Source of the DNA: Cytophaga aurantiaca DSM 3654
GTDB lineage: Bacteria > Bacteroidota > Bacteroidia > Cytophagales > Cytophagaceae
DNA length: 64,000 nt
Reading direction: 5' to 3'
Assembly: GCF_000379725.1 (NCBI RefSeq)
Contig: NZ_KB903625.1
Location: forward strand, 7,804 to 71,803
A model generated the notes under the pieces. That model was not told the DNA's origin. It saw only the letters and a list, made by a program, of their open reading frames with translations, and did no database searches. A program made the translations under genes and the position numbers. How positions within the stretch are numbered: position 1 is the stretch's first letter; the number at the start of each line of letters is the position of its first letter. This document shows positions 45,189-54,800 of the stretch, one piece after another.

Positions 45189-45506
45189 ATGAATTTACGA
45201 AGAGACGTATTTCAAGCCATCGCGGATCCTTCAAGAAGAGCCATACTCTTACTGGTTGCTTCTCAGGCTATGACTGCAGGTGCCATTGCATCCAATTTTG
45301 ATACGGCACGCCCTACGGTTTCCAAACACTTACAAATATTAACAGAATGTGAATTGCTGAAGCAGGAGCAAAACGGCAGAGAAATATACTATCACATCAA
45401 TGCTAAAAAAATGAAAGAAGTAGCAGAATTCCTTGAGCCCTTCCGAAGCATGTGGGAAGACCGATTCAGCAAGTTGGAAAGCATTATGAAAAAGCATAAA
45501 AAATAG
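45189..45506 (+). CDS. ArsR-type winged-helix repressor
   Basis: A 105-residue DNA-binding protein with the ArsR fold: [17 protein letters not shown], then [38 protein letters not shown]. No metal-binding CxC is visible, which places it in the metal-independent subgroup that usually accompanies SRPBCC/DoxX genes, as here. Its start is 2 bp before the SRPBCC gene ends, and it probably represses its own operon. Confidence 0.9.
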   Translation: MNLRRDVFQAIADPSRRAILLLVASQAMTAGAIASNFDTARPTVSKHLQILTECELLKQEQNGREIYYHINAKKMKEVAEFLEPFRSMWEDRFSKLESIMKKHKK

Positions 45507-45508
45507 TT

Positions 45509-45967
45509 ATGGAACCAAAAACAAAGATTCACGCAGAAGACGGCAAACAGGAACTCTTCATTAGACGTGAGTTTGACTTACCTGTAGACTTACTTTTCAA
45601 AGCATATGAAGATGCTGAAATTGTTGAACAATGGATGGGTACTAAAGTAATAAAACTTGAAAGTAAAAAACACGGCAGTTATCAGTTTGAAACTTCGGAT
45701 CCGAAAGGAAACAAACATTTATTTAATGGCGTGATTCACGAATTTGTTTCGAACAAAAAAATAACACGCACATTTGAAATGGAGAACACGCCCTTCCCTG
45801 TTCAGATCGAATATTTAGAATTTGAAAAGCTAACAGCAGGCACCAGCAAACTCACCATGCAGATCGTATATAAATCTGTTGCAGACAGAGATCGCATGCT
45901 GCAGCTCCCGTTTGCACAAGGAATAAATATGGCGCATAATAGAATACAGGAGATATTAAAGCGATGA
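45509..45967 (+). CDS. SRPBCC/AHSA1-domain protein
   Basis: A 152-residue cytoplasmic protein with the START-like SRPBCC fold: IRREFDLPVDLLFKAYEDAEIVEQWMGTKV near the start, HLFNGVIHEFVSNKKITRTFEMENTPFPVQIEYLEF in the middle and a C-terminal long helix. Such proteins bind hydrophobic ligands. Starts 2 bp after the ArsR gene, so the two are co-transcribed. Confidence 0.88.
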   Translation: MEPKTKIHAEDGKQELFIRREFDLPVDLLFKAYEDAEIVEQWMGTKVIKLESKKHGSYQFETSDPKGNKHLFNGVIHEFVSNKKITRTFEMENTPFPVQIEYLEFEKLTAGTSKLTMQIVYKSVADRDRMLQLPFAQGINMAHNRIQEILKR

Positions 45968-46014
45968 ACAGTTTTCCTTTCTTAACTCAATTCATCTTTC
46001 TCTTTTATTCTTCT

Positions 46015-46192
46015 GTTCTTTTGCCTTGATGCAAAAGAACCAAAAAATCAAGGCTGATTTCAAATAAGCTAAAATTTTGGTTCATTCCGCGAACGCTACA
46101 AAATCGTCCTGGAAAAAGGACTAGTTGTAGCGTTCAAAAAGCTCCATGAACCAAAATTTCTTAACGCAATTTGAAATGAGGCCGTTGAATGT
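46015..46192. repeat. Long-stem intergenic repeat element
   Basis: A perfect hairpin GTTCTTTTGC-CTTGAT-GCAAAAGAAC at 46015-46040 is followed by two long imperfect arms, about 46052-46113 and 46115-46183, that pair through segments such as AACGCTACAA / TTGTAGCG and CCAAAATTT / AAATTTTGG. It fits a mini-element with a large cruciform. It lies between the SRPBCC gene and the DoxX gene; no coding potential is seen in it. Confidence 0.7.
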
Positions 46193-46246
46193 TCTTGGTT
46201 AAGATCTCGTAAAAATTAATACTTACTAAATTAAACTAAATATACT

Positions 46247-46633
46247 ATGTCAAAAACAAACAAAATCATCTATTGGATTGCAACCTGTTGGTTAGCGCTA
46301 GGAATGACTTCCACCGGTATTGTACAACTAATTAAAATGAAAGAAGAAGCAGATATGATGGCACATTTAGGCTACCCGCTTTACTTCCTTACTATATTAG
46401 GTATTTGGAAATTGTTAGGTGTTGTTGCTATACTTGTTCCGAAATTTCCTCTGGTAAAAGAATGGGCTTATGCAGGTTTCTTCTTTGCCATGTCGGGTGC
46501 ACTCTTTTCGCATGCAGCAACGTGCGACAAAGAAGCACTGGCCTATTTCGGTCCATCGTTATTATTGGTGCTTACAGTAACATCCTGGTACTTCAGGCCA
46601 GCAGATAGAAAAACAGGCGTGGTGAGTTTGTAA
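46247..46633 (+). CDS. DoxX-like membrane protein
   Basis: A 128-residue protein with four hydrophobic segments (about 8-28, 45-65, 70-92 and 98-118) and the DoxX-like pattern KIIYWIATCWLALGMTSTGIVQL and YPLYFLTILGIWKLLGVVAILVPKFPLVKEWAYAGFFFAM. Its function is unclear, but it commonly follows ArsR/SRPBCC genes, as here, about 280 bp downstream across a repeat element. Confidence 0.87.
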   Translation: MSKTNKIIYWIATCWLALGMTSTGIVQLIKMKEEADMMAHLGYPLYFLTILGIWKLLGVVAILVPKFPLVKEWAYAGFFFAMSGALFSHAATCDKEALAYFGPSLLLVLTVTSWYFRPADRKTGVVSL

Positions 46634-46784
46634 AATTATCCGTCCCATAAATGGGACGGCAATGAAAGCCAGGCAGTTGTTATTATTAAGGTTTTTCCGG
46701 CTTCCATTACTGTTGACTTTTAGTAAACAGTAATGGAATTTATATCAATCAATTCAACAAAATTCTTTGAATTAAGCAACATCA

Positions 46785-46812
46785 TTCATAATTTATAATT
46801 CATAACTCATAA
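46785..46812. repeat. Degenerate TTCATAA heptamer array
   Basis: Four units: TTCATAA TTTATAA TTCATAA CTCATAA, ending 8 bp before the ATG of the 46821 gene, so they may form part of its leader. Confidence 0.7.
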
Positions 46813-46820
46813 TTAGAAAC

Positions 46821-47399
46821 ATGAATCCAAAAGTTGATTTTTATTTCACGAAAGAAAAGAAATGGCAGAAAGAAATTGAACAATTAAGAGAGATTGTTCT
46901 GGACTGCGGACTGGATGAGGTTCTGAAATGGGGCTGTCCGTGTTATACACATGAAAACAAAAATATTGTATTGATCCATACATTCAAAGAATATTGTGGC
47001 TTGTTATTTTTTAAAGGTGCGTTATTAAAAGATCCGAAAGACATTCTGATCCAGCAATCAGAAAATGTGCAGGCAGCACGACAGATGCGGTTTACATCTG
47101 TTCAGCAAATAACAAAGTTAAAAGCCGCAATCAAGTCCTGCATCAAAGAAGCCATTGCCGTTGAAAAATCAGGAGCGAAAGTAGAATTGAAAAAGACTTC
47201 GGAGTACACCATGCCGGATGAATTTAAAGCGGTGTTAAAAGATGATGCTGCATTGAAAAAAGCATTCAATGCCTTAACTCCCGGGAGGCAGCGCGGATAC
47301 TTGCTTCACTTCTCTTCTGCCAAACAAACGAAAACACGTGAAGCACGTATAGAAAAATGTATTCCGGATATTATGGAAGGCAGAGGTTTGAATGATTAG
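46821..47399 (+). CDS. DUF1801 / YdeI-like protein
   Basis: A 192-residue protein combining an N-terminal DUF1801-type domain (KWGCPCYTHENKNIVLIHTFKEYCGLLFFKGALLKDPKDIL) with a C-terminal YdeI-like region (LTPGRQRGYLLHFSSAKQTKTREARIEKCIPDIMEGRG). These proteins are widespread; roles are not well defined. Cytoplasmic. Preceded directly by degenerate heptamers. Confidence 0.85.
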   Translation: MNPKVDFYFTKEKKWQKEIEQLREIVLDCGLDEVLKWGCPCYTHENKNIVLIHTFKEYCGLLFFKGALLKDPKDILIQQSENVQAARQMRFTSVQQITKLKAAIKSCIKEAIAVEKSGAKVELKKTSEYTMPDEFKAVLKDDAALKKAFNALTPGRQRGYLLHFSSAKQTKTREARIEKCIPDIMEGRGLND

Positions 47400-47402
47400 A
47401 AA

Positions 47403-47435
47403 GTCTGAACCATTGATGAAATTGATTTGATTGAT
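47403..47435. repeat. Lone terminal-repeat-like segment upstream of DUF4256 gene
   Basis: GTCTGAACCATTGATGAAAT and following bases resemble the left end of the element at 48015-48192. It lies just upstream of the DUF4256 start, so this gene is bracketed by related ends. Confidence 0.5.
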
Positions 47436-47454
47436 AAAAATTGATATTGATAAT

Positions 47455-48012
47455 ATGAAAAAGAAATTATCTCCTGCACAAAGCAAAGAACTTCTTGATA
47501 CACTTGCTTTACGTTTTGAAAAAAATATGGCGCGTCACAAAGGCCTCGACTGGTCAAAGGTTCAGGCTAAAATTGAAAAGAGTCCGGAGAAATTGTGGTC
47601 ACTGAATGAAATGCAAAATTCAGGCGGAGAACCGGATGTTGTTGGCTTCGACAAAAAAACATCTGAATATATTTTTATGGATTGCGCAGCAGAAAGTCCG
47701 AAGGAACGCAGAAGCATCTGTTACGATCACCAGGCACTGGAATCACGCAAAGAAAACAAACCTGCAAACAGTGCTGTTGAAATGGCTTCAGAAATGGGCA
47801 TTGAACTGTTAACAGAAGAACAATACAGAGAGCTGCAGCAACTTGGAAAATTTGATTTGAAAACATCCAGCTGGATTCAAACCCCTGCTCCGATCCGAAA
47901 ACTAGGTGGTGCACTTTTTTGCGACCGTCGTTATGATACCGTTTTTCTATATCACAACGGTGCAGAATCGTATTATGCTGCAAGAGGATTTAGAGGTGTA
48001 TTGAAAGTATGA
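47455..48012 (+). CDS. DUF4256 protein
   Basis: A 185-residue cytoplasmic protein (ATG 47455). It has the DUF4256 pattern: LLDTLALRFEKNMARHKGLDWSKVQAKIE, NEMQNSGGEPDVVGFD, MDCAAESPKERRSICYDHQALESRK and GGALFCDRRYDTVFLYHNGAESYYAARGFRGVL near the end. Function unknown. It stands between a lone repeat end at 47403 and a full element at 48015. Confidence 0.87.
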   Translation: MKKKLSPAQSKELLDTLALRFEKNMARHKGLDWSKVQAKIEKSPEKLWSLNEMQNSGGEPDVVGFDKKTSEYIFMDCAAESPKERRSICYDHQALESRKENKPANSAVEMASEMGIELLTEEQYRELQQLGKFDLKTSSWIQTPAPIRKLGGALFCDRRYDTVFLYHNGAESYYAARGFRGVLKV

Positions 48013-48014
48013 TT

Positions 48015-48192
48015 GTCTGAACCGTTAATTAAACTGATTTATATGATTACGCTGAAACGCTAACGAACAGCATTCTGAAACACATTTCTTCAATCATCTA
48101 ATTTATTTAAGAAATGAAAAATTAAAGCTATGCTATTTAACAATGAACAATCATAGTGAATCATAAAAATCAGCTTAATCAACGGTTCAGAC
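48015..48192. mobile_element. MITE-like element with about 35-bp terminal inverted repeats
   Basis: The 178-bp element begins GTCTGAACCGTTAATTAA and ends with its complement (TTAATCAACGGTTCAGAC at 48175-48192), with four mismatches over about 35 bp. It has an internal CATTTCTT / AAGAAATG stem. It contains no gene. The same family surrounds the GxxExxY gene at 62.4-63.4 kb. Confidence 0.72.
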
Positions 48193-48203
48193 AATAAGCT
48201 ATC

Positions 48204-48923
48204 TCACCGCCACCCACGCTCTAACTGCTCCAGAGAAATACTTTTAGCATTCATATATATATAAGGCTCATCCCAGGAAAAACTTCTAAGTCTAATTGTA
48301 TAGTCTTTATCTATATAAAAATATTGCTGAGCACAATACTCGAATTTTGCTTCAAACAGATAAATAGGTACAAATCGTATATCTTTCGTTTTACGATCAT
48401 ATAAAATAAGGTTTCCATATTCACCAACGTAAACATCATTATAAGGCTGAAGCATGTATGAAAAATAAACCTTATACTGTTTAAAATCCGGCAACCTGAA
48501 TTTTATGTTTTTTACGATCCGCAAACCAGTACTATCCTTCCCCACTAAACTTGTATCAATGATATTACTGTAACTAGGTAGTGAAAAATAATTCTCAGAA
48601 TAATAATACTGTCCTTTATTATATAAGAAATTATCATTCGCATTTCCATAGTCACTATTCTTTGGATTGTTGTCTCCATCATTTTCCGCAGTACCCGATT
48701 CCCATCTTTTAGGAAATTTGAATGCAAATAAATCAGCATAACCCAATGGCAATTCTTTGAATAAAAAAGTATCAATAACAACAATTGTTTCAAGTGAATC
48801 TTTTTTATCAGACAGCTTTTTTTGTATGCTGTCATTTGTAACGATCTTCTCAGATTGATTAGTTGATTCAGTGCATGAGATGATCATTAAAAAAGAAATG
48901 ATCCCGATAAGTTTAACTGCCAT
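48204..48923 (-). CDS. Hypothetical lipoprotein
   Basis: A 239-residue protein with a lipoprotein signal (GIISFLMIISC, Cys at residue 17). The mature part is Ser/Asp-rich near the front, then beta-rich with many aromatic residues (YFSLPSYSNIIDTSLVG, YKVYFSYMLQPYNDVYVGEYGNLILYD). No family recognised. It would be anchored in the outer membrane or periplasm. Located next to a MITE-like element. Confidence 0.75.
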   Translation of the reverse strand: MAVKLIGIISFLMIISCTESTNQSEKIVTNDSIQKKLSDKKDSLETIVVIDTFLFKELPLGYADLFAFKFPKRWESGTAENDGDNNPKNSDYGNANDNFLYNKGQYYYSENYFSLPSYSNIIDTSLVGKDSTGLRIVKNIKFRLPDFKQYKVYFSYMLQPYNDVYVGEYGNLILYDRKTKDIRFVPIYLFEAKFEYCAQQYFYIDKDYTIRLRSFSWDEPYIYMNAKSISLEQLERGWR

Positions 48924-48981
48924 ATAAAAATTGTTTTAGTGAAGATAAAAAAATATTTTCTTGAGATAAGCGTGTATAAAA

Positions 48982-49713
48982 TCATTCCGAAAACCGCACA
49001 CCACTCACCTGTTCACACAAGTTCAGTAGTTCATCCTGTAACTTACTATTCATAGCTTCTGCATGGCAGCGCTGTTCTTTTTTGTGGTGAAAATAACGAC
49101 CGCTTACTTTTGCTTTGTCGTCATTGCTTACCGCAAGCCACACCTGTGTCTCTGCACCTTTGTTCAGATCATCCGGCGCACCTTTACCACCCATCTTAGT
49201 TGGTACCCAACCCGGATTGACAGCATTGGAAAACACCTCCGGCCACTTGCGTGCTGCTGCCATAGACAATAGTACGTCATGAAATTTTGTATCCGAATAA
49301 TTGATGCGATCTATATGCGCTGCATCCGGCAATGTTGAACTTCCCTGTACGTGCATGCCTGAACTCATGTAAATAAGACGCTTCGGTTTTTCAATCAAGC
49401 ACGTTAACATATAAGGTGCGAGCGTATTAACATAAAACATTAACTGGGGTTGTTGATTGTATATACCTGCATTGTGTATGACAGTATCAAAGTGGCCTAG
49501 TGTATTTACTTCTGCAGCCAGCTTTTTTGTTTCTTTGATATCGGATAAATCCGCGATCAACACCTTTTCGGCAGACGGCACTTTATGCAACGCTTCCTTC
49601 CCACGTTCTGCATTGCGCGCGTGCAATACAACCTGATGTCCCTGATCAATTAAAAACTTTGCAGCCAGCTGACCGAGCCCATCGGCTGAACCTGTAATAA
49701 ATATCCGAGCCAT
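48982..49713 (-). CDS. Short-chain dehydrogenase (SDR)
   Basis: A 243-residue oxidoreductase. It has the Rossmann glycine motif TGSADGLG near residue 7 and the catalytic Y-x3-K (YSDTK, near residue 138). NAG (NNAG-like, VIHNAGIYN) at about residue 84 is the usual structural motif. Substrate unknown; cytoplasmic and NAD(P)-dependent. Its stop is about 60 bp from the lipoprotein gene start on the same strand. Confidence 0.9.
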   Translation of the reverse strand: MARIFITGSADGLGQLAAKFLIDQGHQVVLHARNAERGKEALHKVPSAEKVLIADLSDIKETKKLAAEVNTLGHFDTVIHNAGIYNQQPQLMFYVNTLAPYMLTCLIEKPKRLIYMSSGMHVQGSSTLPDAAHIDRINYSDTKFHDVLLSMAAARKWPEVFSNAVNPGWVPTKMGGKGAPDDLNKGAETQVWLAVSNDDKAKVSGRYFHHKKEQRCHAEAMNSKLQDELLNLCEQVSGVRFSE

Positions 49714-49790
49714 TTCTATTGGAGTATTGTTATTGATGCAATTGCAATATAATTGAAAGTTTTATGAGCAGTCAGAAATCCTTAAAAAAT

Positions 49791-49821
49791 AAAAGCGCTG
49801 AAGAAAAATTTCAGCGCTTTT
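49791..49821 (-). terminator. Intrinsic terminator of the methyltransferase gene
   Basis: Stem AAAAGCGCTGAA / TTCAGCGCTTTT with a 7-nt loop. On the minus strand it is followed by TTTATTTTTT, as expected for a terminator downstream of the 49846 gene. Confidence 0.85.
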
Positions 49822-49845
49822 CTAAATACATTAAATCCGCAAACA

Positions 49846-50748
49846 TTATTTCTTTTCAAAAACCAATCTGTAGTGATCCCATATACCGCGTTCGAATGCA
49901 ACTTTGATAGGAGCTATTTTCAGATTGTCTAATCGTTTGCGCATGGATGCATCTGCAACAAAACGCGGAAGCAAGGATAAATATGCAAGGTATTTTTTTA
50001 TGCCGAAACTTGTCAGTCTTTTTCTCCAGACATTGATCGTTTCAATGTAATCCAATTTGCCGCTGTGTTCCGTTACCAGATTAAAGTATGGAGCAGCATT
50101 CTGAATGATCTGTTCTTTCCCGTACGGCAGCCATGAACCTGGAAATTCATTCATAATAAGTGCCATCAAGTATTCATTAGAATCTTTCGGCGCATTAATA
50201 TCGAATGCCTCCAGGGGGATCATGCCGTTTTCAAATACCATCGTCTGGATGAAGCATCTTCCTCCAACAGGAAGCAGATCGCTTACTTTTTTAAAAAATT
50301 CCTGATACACCTGATCCTGTTTGCCTTCCTTGTATTCATCAACAGAACAGAAATGTTCAAACGCTCCGACTGAAACAACGGCATCGAATGTTCCAAAAGT
50401 AGAAGGAGTCAGATCGCGGTAATTTTTAATGTGAACATCAAATCCCTTATGTTTGCAAGCTGCATACTGACCTTGAGAAAGCGTAATGCCTGTTCCTTTC
50501 GCATTGGCATGACGAAGTCGGTTTAACACAGGGCCCCAACCGCAGCCAATATCCAGCACCTTACTCCCGGCATCAATATTTAAATGCTCTAATATAAAAT
50601 CGTGCTTCCGTTTCTGAGCCTCTTCCAGAGAAAGAGAAAAATCGCCATTGTAACGAGCGCCTGTAAAATCAGCCATCTCACCTACACTCAACCTCCATAT
50701 TTTGTCCATAGTGGTGTAAGAGTAATCAATTTCATGTTGTGTTGCCAT
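49846..50748 (-). CDS. Cyclopropane-fatty-acid synthase-like methyltransferase
   Basis: A 300-residue SAM-dependent methyltransferase. The SAM motif VLDIGCGWGPVLNRLR is near residue 64, followed by GITLSQGQYAACK (the CFA/mycolic synthase motif II) and EHFCSVDEYKEG. The overall length and GGRCFIQTMVF pattern fit the cyclopropane-fatty-acyl-phospholipid synthase group, although it is shorter than full-length Cfa (about 380 residues), so another lipid or small-molecule target is possible. Monocistronic with its own terminator. Confidence 0.83.
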   Translation of the reverse strand: MATQHEIDYSYTTMDKIWRLSVGEMADFTGARYNGDFSLSLEEAQKRKHDFILEHLNIDAGSKVLDIGCGWGPVLNRLRHANAKGTGITLSQGQYAACKHKGFDVHIKNYRDLTPSTFGTFDAVVSVGAFEHFCSVDEYKEGKQDQVYQEFFKKVSDLLPVGGRCFIQTMVFENGMIPLEAFDINAPKDSNEYLMALIMNEFPGSWLPYGKEQIIQNAAPYFNLVTEHSGKLDYIETINVWRKRLTSFGIKKYLAYLSLLPRFVADASMRKRLDNLKIAPIKVAFERGIWDHYRLVFEKK

Positions 50749-51169
50749 AGTAGTAAAAGTATAATTGTTTAAGTTAAAAGATAACAGAAGATCATATTGC
50801 GTGTTTAAACACCTTGTATGCCTCCAATAGCTTATAATAAGTTACTTATTGATTTTAACAGATGCAAGCCCCCCTGTGAATTTCAAATGAATTCAAAAAG
50901 TCTGATAGAAACGCGGGGACATTAATAAGAATCGTCAAAATCATCTCTACCCGTAACGTATATCGTGTCTATTTTTATTTTTGAATCATTGCATATTCCC
51001 CTAAAAAAGGTACTTTTACAATGTATTTAATATCATGGTATTAAATTACGGAATAATGCATTTTGTTGCTCTCAGGGCAGTATATTGATCTTTTCCCCGA
51101 ATAAATTTCCATAAATATCCTGAATGCTGTATTCCGGATACCCAGCAATACAAAATAATCTAACAACGA
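50749..51169. other. 421-bp intergenic region between divergent genes
   Basis: No gene, repeat or strong hairpin seen. A single TATTTTTG at 50976-50983 fits the TAnnTTTG -7 consensus, but lies about 190 bp before the next start and has no -33 partner. Presumably holds the promoter of the secreted adhesin operon. Confidence 0.35.
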
Positions 51170-51874
51170 ATGAGACGTTTCCTCTTACTGTTCTGTTTCT
51201 GTATACTAACAGGCTGCTTATATTCCTGTTTTGAAATCAAAGAAAACATCCGCATCAATGAAAACGGTTCAGGCACGTATTCTTTCCTGATGGACCTGTC
51301 TCAGATGAGAGCGCTCTTCGGTATGAGCCGCGACTTCAAACGTTCTATGGGCGATACCTCTGCACGTGCACGCAATTCAGCTCCTATGAACAATCCATTG
51401 ATCCAGATGAAAGCCAAGTTTGATGGACTGCAGTCTACGCTGGAAGCGGTGCCGGGAATTACAAACTATAAAACGGTTTGTGATACGACGAATTACATCA
51501 TTGGTGCAACGTATTCTTTCGCAACGATAGAATCGCTGAATAAGTCTATCAACGTGCTCCGCAACTCCAACACTACCGGAGGCACTACTACCGATATGAT
51601 CCATTACGCATATGATAACAAACATTTTGAAAAGGTCAACGATATCTCCAAAGCCAATGTTACCGGATCCAGCAGTAAGAACGACAGTCTTACAACCGAG
51701 CTGTTCAGAGGCTCTCGTTATACATTAACCTGTACGTTCGACAAAAAAATAAAAGAGGTAAGCAATCCATTATATTTTATAAGCGCAGATGGTAAAACAC
51801 TTCTGTACACCGGATCTCTGCTGGACATCATGAATCAGAAAACCAATATTGGCAGTACGGTCATCTTACACTAA
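51170..51874 (+). CDS. Lipoprotein of the T9SS adhesin operon
   Basis: A 234-residue protein with a lipoprotein signal (ILTGC with Cys 16; LYSC with Cys 20 is an alternative). The mature part begins IKENIRINENGSGTYSFLMDLSQM and is otherwise beta-rich. It starts the operon, 6 bp before the large T9SS protein, and may help export or anchoring of the cargo. No family named. Confidence 0.75.
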   Translation: MRRFLLLFCFCILTGCLYSCFEIKENIRINENGSGTYSFLMDLSQMRALFGMSRDFKRSMGDTSARARNSAPMNNPLIQMKAKFDGLQSTLEAVPGITNYKTVCDTTNYIIGATYSFATIESLNKSINVLRNSNTTGGTTTDMIHYAYDNKHFEKVNDISKANVTGSSSKNDSLTTELFRGSRYTLTCTFDKKIKEVSNPLYFISADGKTLLYTGSLLDIMNQKTNIGSTVILH

Positions 51875-51880
51875 CAGAAA

Positions 51881-54800
51881 ATGAACAACATCTCATTCCG
51901 ATATCTTTTCATCTTTATTTTTTCTATTGCTTTAACGCATATCAGCGAAGCGCAATGGGTCGACATCGGCAATACGCGAAGCATTTCATTAGGAGAAGCA
52001 CTTGCACGCGATGCATCGGGAAATGTTTACGCCACCGGAAGATTCACCTGCGATCTGGTCATTCAAGGCGACACCTTGCATAACCCATCTTGTGGAGACA
52101 CAACCACGAAACCTTTGGTTATACCACGCTTCGACGGATACCTGATAAAATATACCGCAGCCGGACTAGTACTCTGGAAAAAACAGATCGTTGGGAATGC
52201 GGCAAACACGTTATTTGAAGTGAAAGGCATTTCGGTTTCATCTTCTGCCGTATTTATTACCGGTCATTACAAAGGCTCGGTAACATTTGGAAGCACGACC
52301 ATCACGAATACAACTTCTGTAAGTGACGCGTTTATTGCCTGCTACGATGCAAACGGAAATTTTCTGTGGGTGAAAACAAATTTTACACGCAATGCGGTTG
52401 CAGAAATAACTACCGCATCTATTTCTGCAGGCACAGATGGAAGCGCCGTATTTACAGGACACTACAAAGACTCCATTATTTCTTCAGACGATCAGGATAC
52501 ACTTTATTCGGTAAAAAAATCCTTGTACCTGATAAAGTTTGATGCCTCAGGAAATTACCTTTGGATGAAATCTTCAAAAGGCAAAAACGCCGGCTCAGTA
52601 GCTGAAGGCACAGATCTGTGGCAGGATACAAACGGAATTATTTTTCTAACCGGGAATGCAAGCGATACTATTTTTGTTCAGCAGGATTCAATCAATTTTG
52701 CAACGGGCACATCGGGAATTTTCATTTCTAAATTTACTTCCGGAGGAAAATTACAATGGATCAAAAAAGACACGGTAGCACATGCAAATAGTATTGAACT
52801 TGAAAAAGATCAGAAGTACTTTTTACTGGGCGGCGATTATAAGAACAACAACAAATTAGGCGGAACAACCTTAACAACTACGGCCAATTACGGAGCATAC
52901 GTTGCACGCTACGATACATCGGGTGTGATGCAGTGGGTGAAAACACTTACCGTACCTGCAGCAGATTCCGCAGCAGTAACGTATGGTGTATCGGGCGATA
53001 TATATGGGAATGTATACGCGATCGGAAATTTCGGAAAAAAAACATCTACAGCTGCAGTACTTACAGCAGGTAGTAAAAGTATTACTGCAAAACCAGGTTT
53101 TACATTTTATGTAGCCAAATACAAAACAGATGGCACTGTCCAATGGCTGCAGTCATACGCCGAAGGAACAACCGATGCAGGTAAGAATATAATCGCATAC
53201 GATTCATCACAGGTATTCATTACAGGCTATTTCAACACATCGATAACAATTGATAGTTCTAAAGTCACCAACAGCAGTGTAGGTCTGAACTCGTTTGTAG
53301 CACGCATCGATGCTTGTCCGTATGTTAAAGCAAGCATACAGACACCTGCAAAAATAGTTACCTGCAAAAAAGATTCTATCCTCCTTCAGGCCGTAACGGG
53401 ATCAGCGGTACTGTATCAATGGCAGAAAAATGGTGTAAACATTCCCGGAGCAACAGCAGCAAATTATTATGCAAAAGATTCTGCCTTGTACAGAGTCGTT
53501 GTACAGTCTACCAATCCTGCCATTGGTTGCATCAAATATTCTCCCGGACTTTTTATCACCATCAATCCGTTACCCGACACATCTATTTTCATCAGCGGCA
53601 AACTTGAATTCTGTGAAGGATCACAAGTGACGATGAATGCAGCATTTGGATATAAATATCAATGGATGGTAAACGGTGCTGCTCCGCTTGCAAAAGATAC
53701 CCTGGCAGGTTATGTCACCGCAGTGTCCGGCTCCTACCGCGTAGCACTTAAAAGCAACAAAGGCTGTCTGGATTCTTCACGTACATTCACCACCATTGCC
53801 GAACCCATTCCTTCCCCACTCATTACACCTGCAGGAAAATTTATAGTCTGTCAGGGTGATACGGTATTTATGAGCACAGCAACGAATGCTACGTATAAAT
53901 ATCAATGGTATAAAAACAACATTCCGTTGCCAAACGATACGCTTCCTGCTTATAAGGCCTACACAAACGGAAGATTTAATGTATTCGTAAAAAACAGATT
54001 GGGCTGCGGAAAATATTCACCGGAAGATACAGTGTTCGTCAACTCTGCACCGGTTGCACCCATTACAAACACAGGCAACCTGACCTCTTGTTCGTATCAG
54101 CTTCCTACATTAACCACATCTGCAAATGCATCCATCAATACCATTCAATGGTTTAAGGATGGAATCGTAATCCCCTCTGCAAGCAGCGATTCATATAAAC
54201 CCACACAAAGTGGTGTATATCACATCAAGGTTACAAACGCGATCAATTGCAGCAGCGAATCGTCTAAACTAACGGTAACAATTAATCCGCAACCAACAGC
54301 AGTAGCTGTCATTGCAGGAAATAGTAATTTTTGTTTAGGTGATTCGGTGCCGATCTACGCAACATCAGGCACCTACACCTATGTATGGCAACGCAATGCA
54401 ACAACGGTAACAAGCGCGCAATCAGGCGTGTATTACGGCAAACAGGCGGGCAACTACCGTGTCATCGTTTCAGATATCAACCTCTGCAGCGATACTTCCT
54501 CAAACGTAGTGCTTACAGCCTTTTCCGTTCCGGTTGCAAGCATTTTAACTTCGGGCAATCTTACCTTCTGCACAGGTGATTCTGTTACACTGAATGCAAC
54601 ACCGGGCACCGGATTATTTTACGAATGGTTCAACAACGGAACAAGTGTACCGGCTATGACCAGTCGTATTCAAACGATCAAGACAAGCGGCGATTACAAA
54701 GTACGTGTCCGCAACACCATTGGCTGCGCCGATACATCCGATGCCGTAACCGTGCATGTATATACAGTGCCTCCGAATACCATCACATATACAGACCCAC

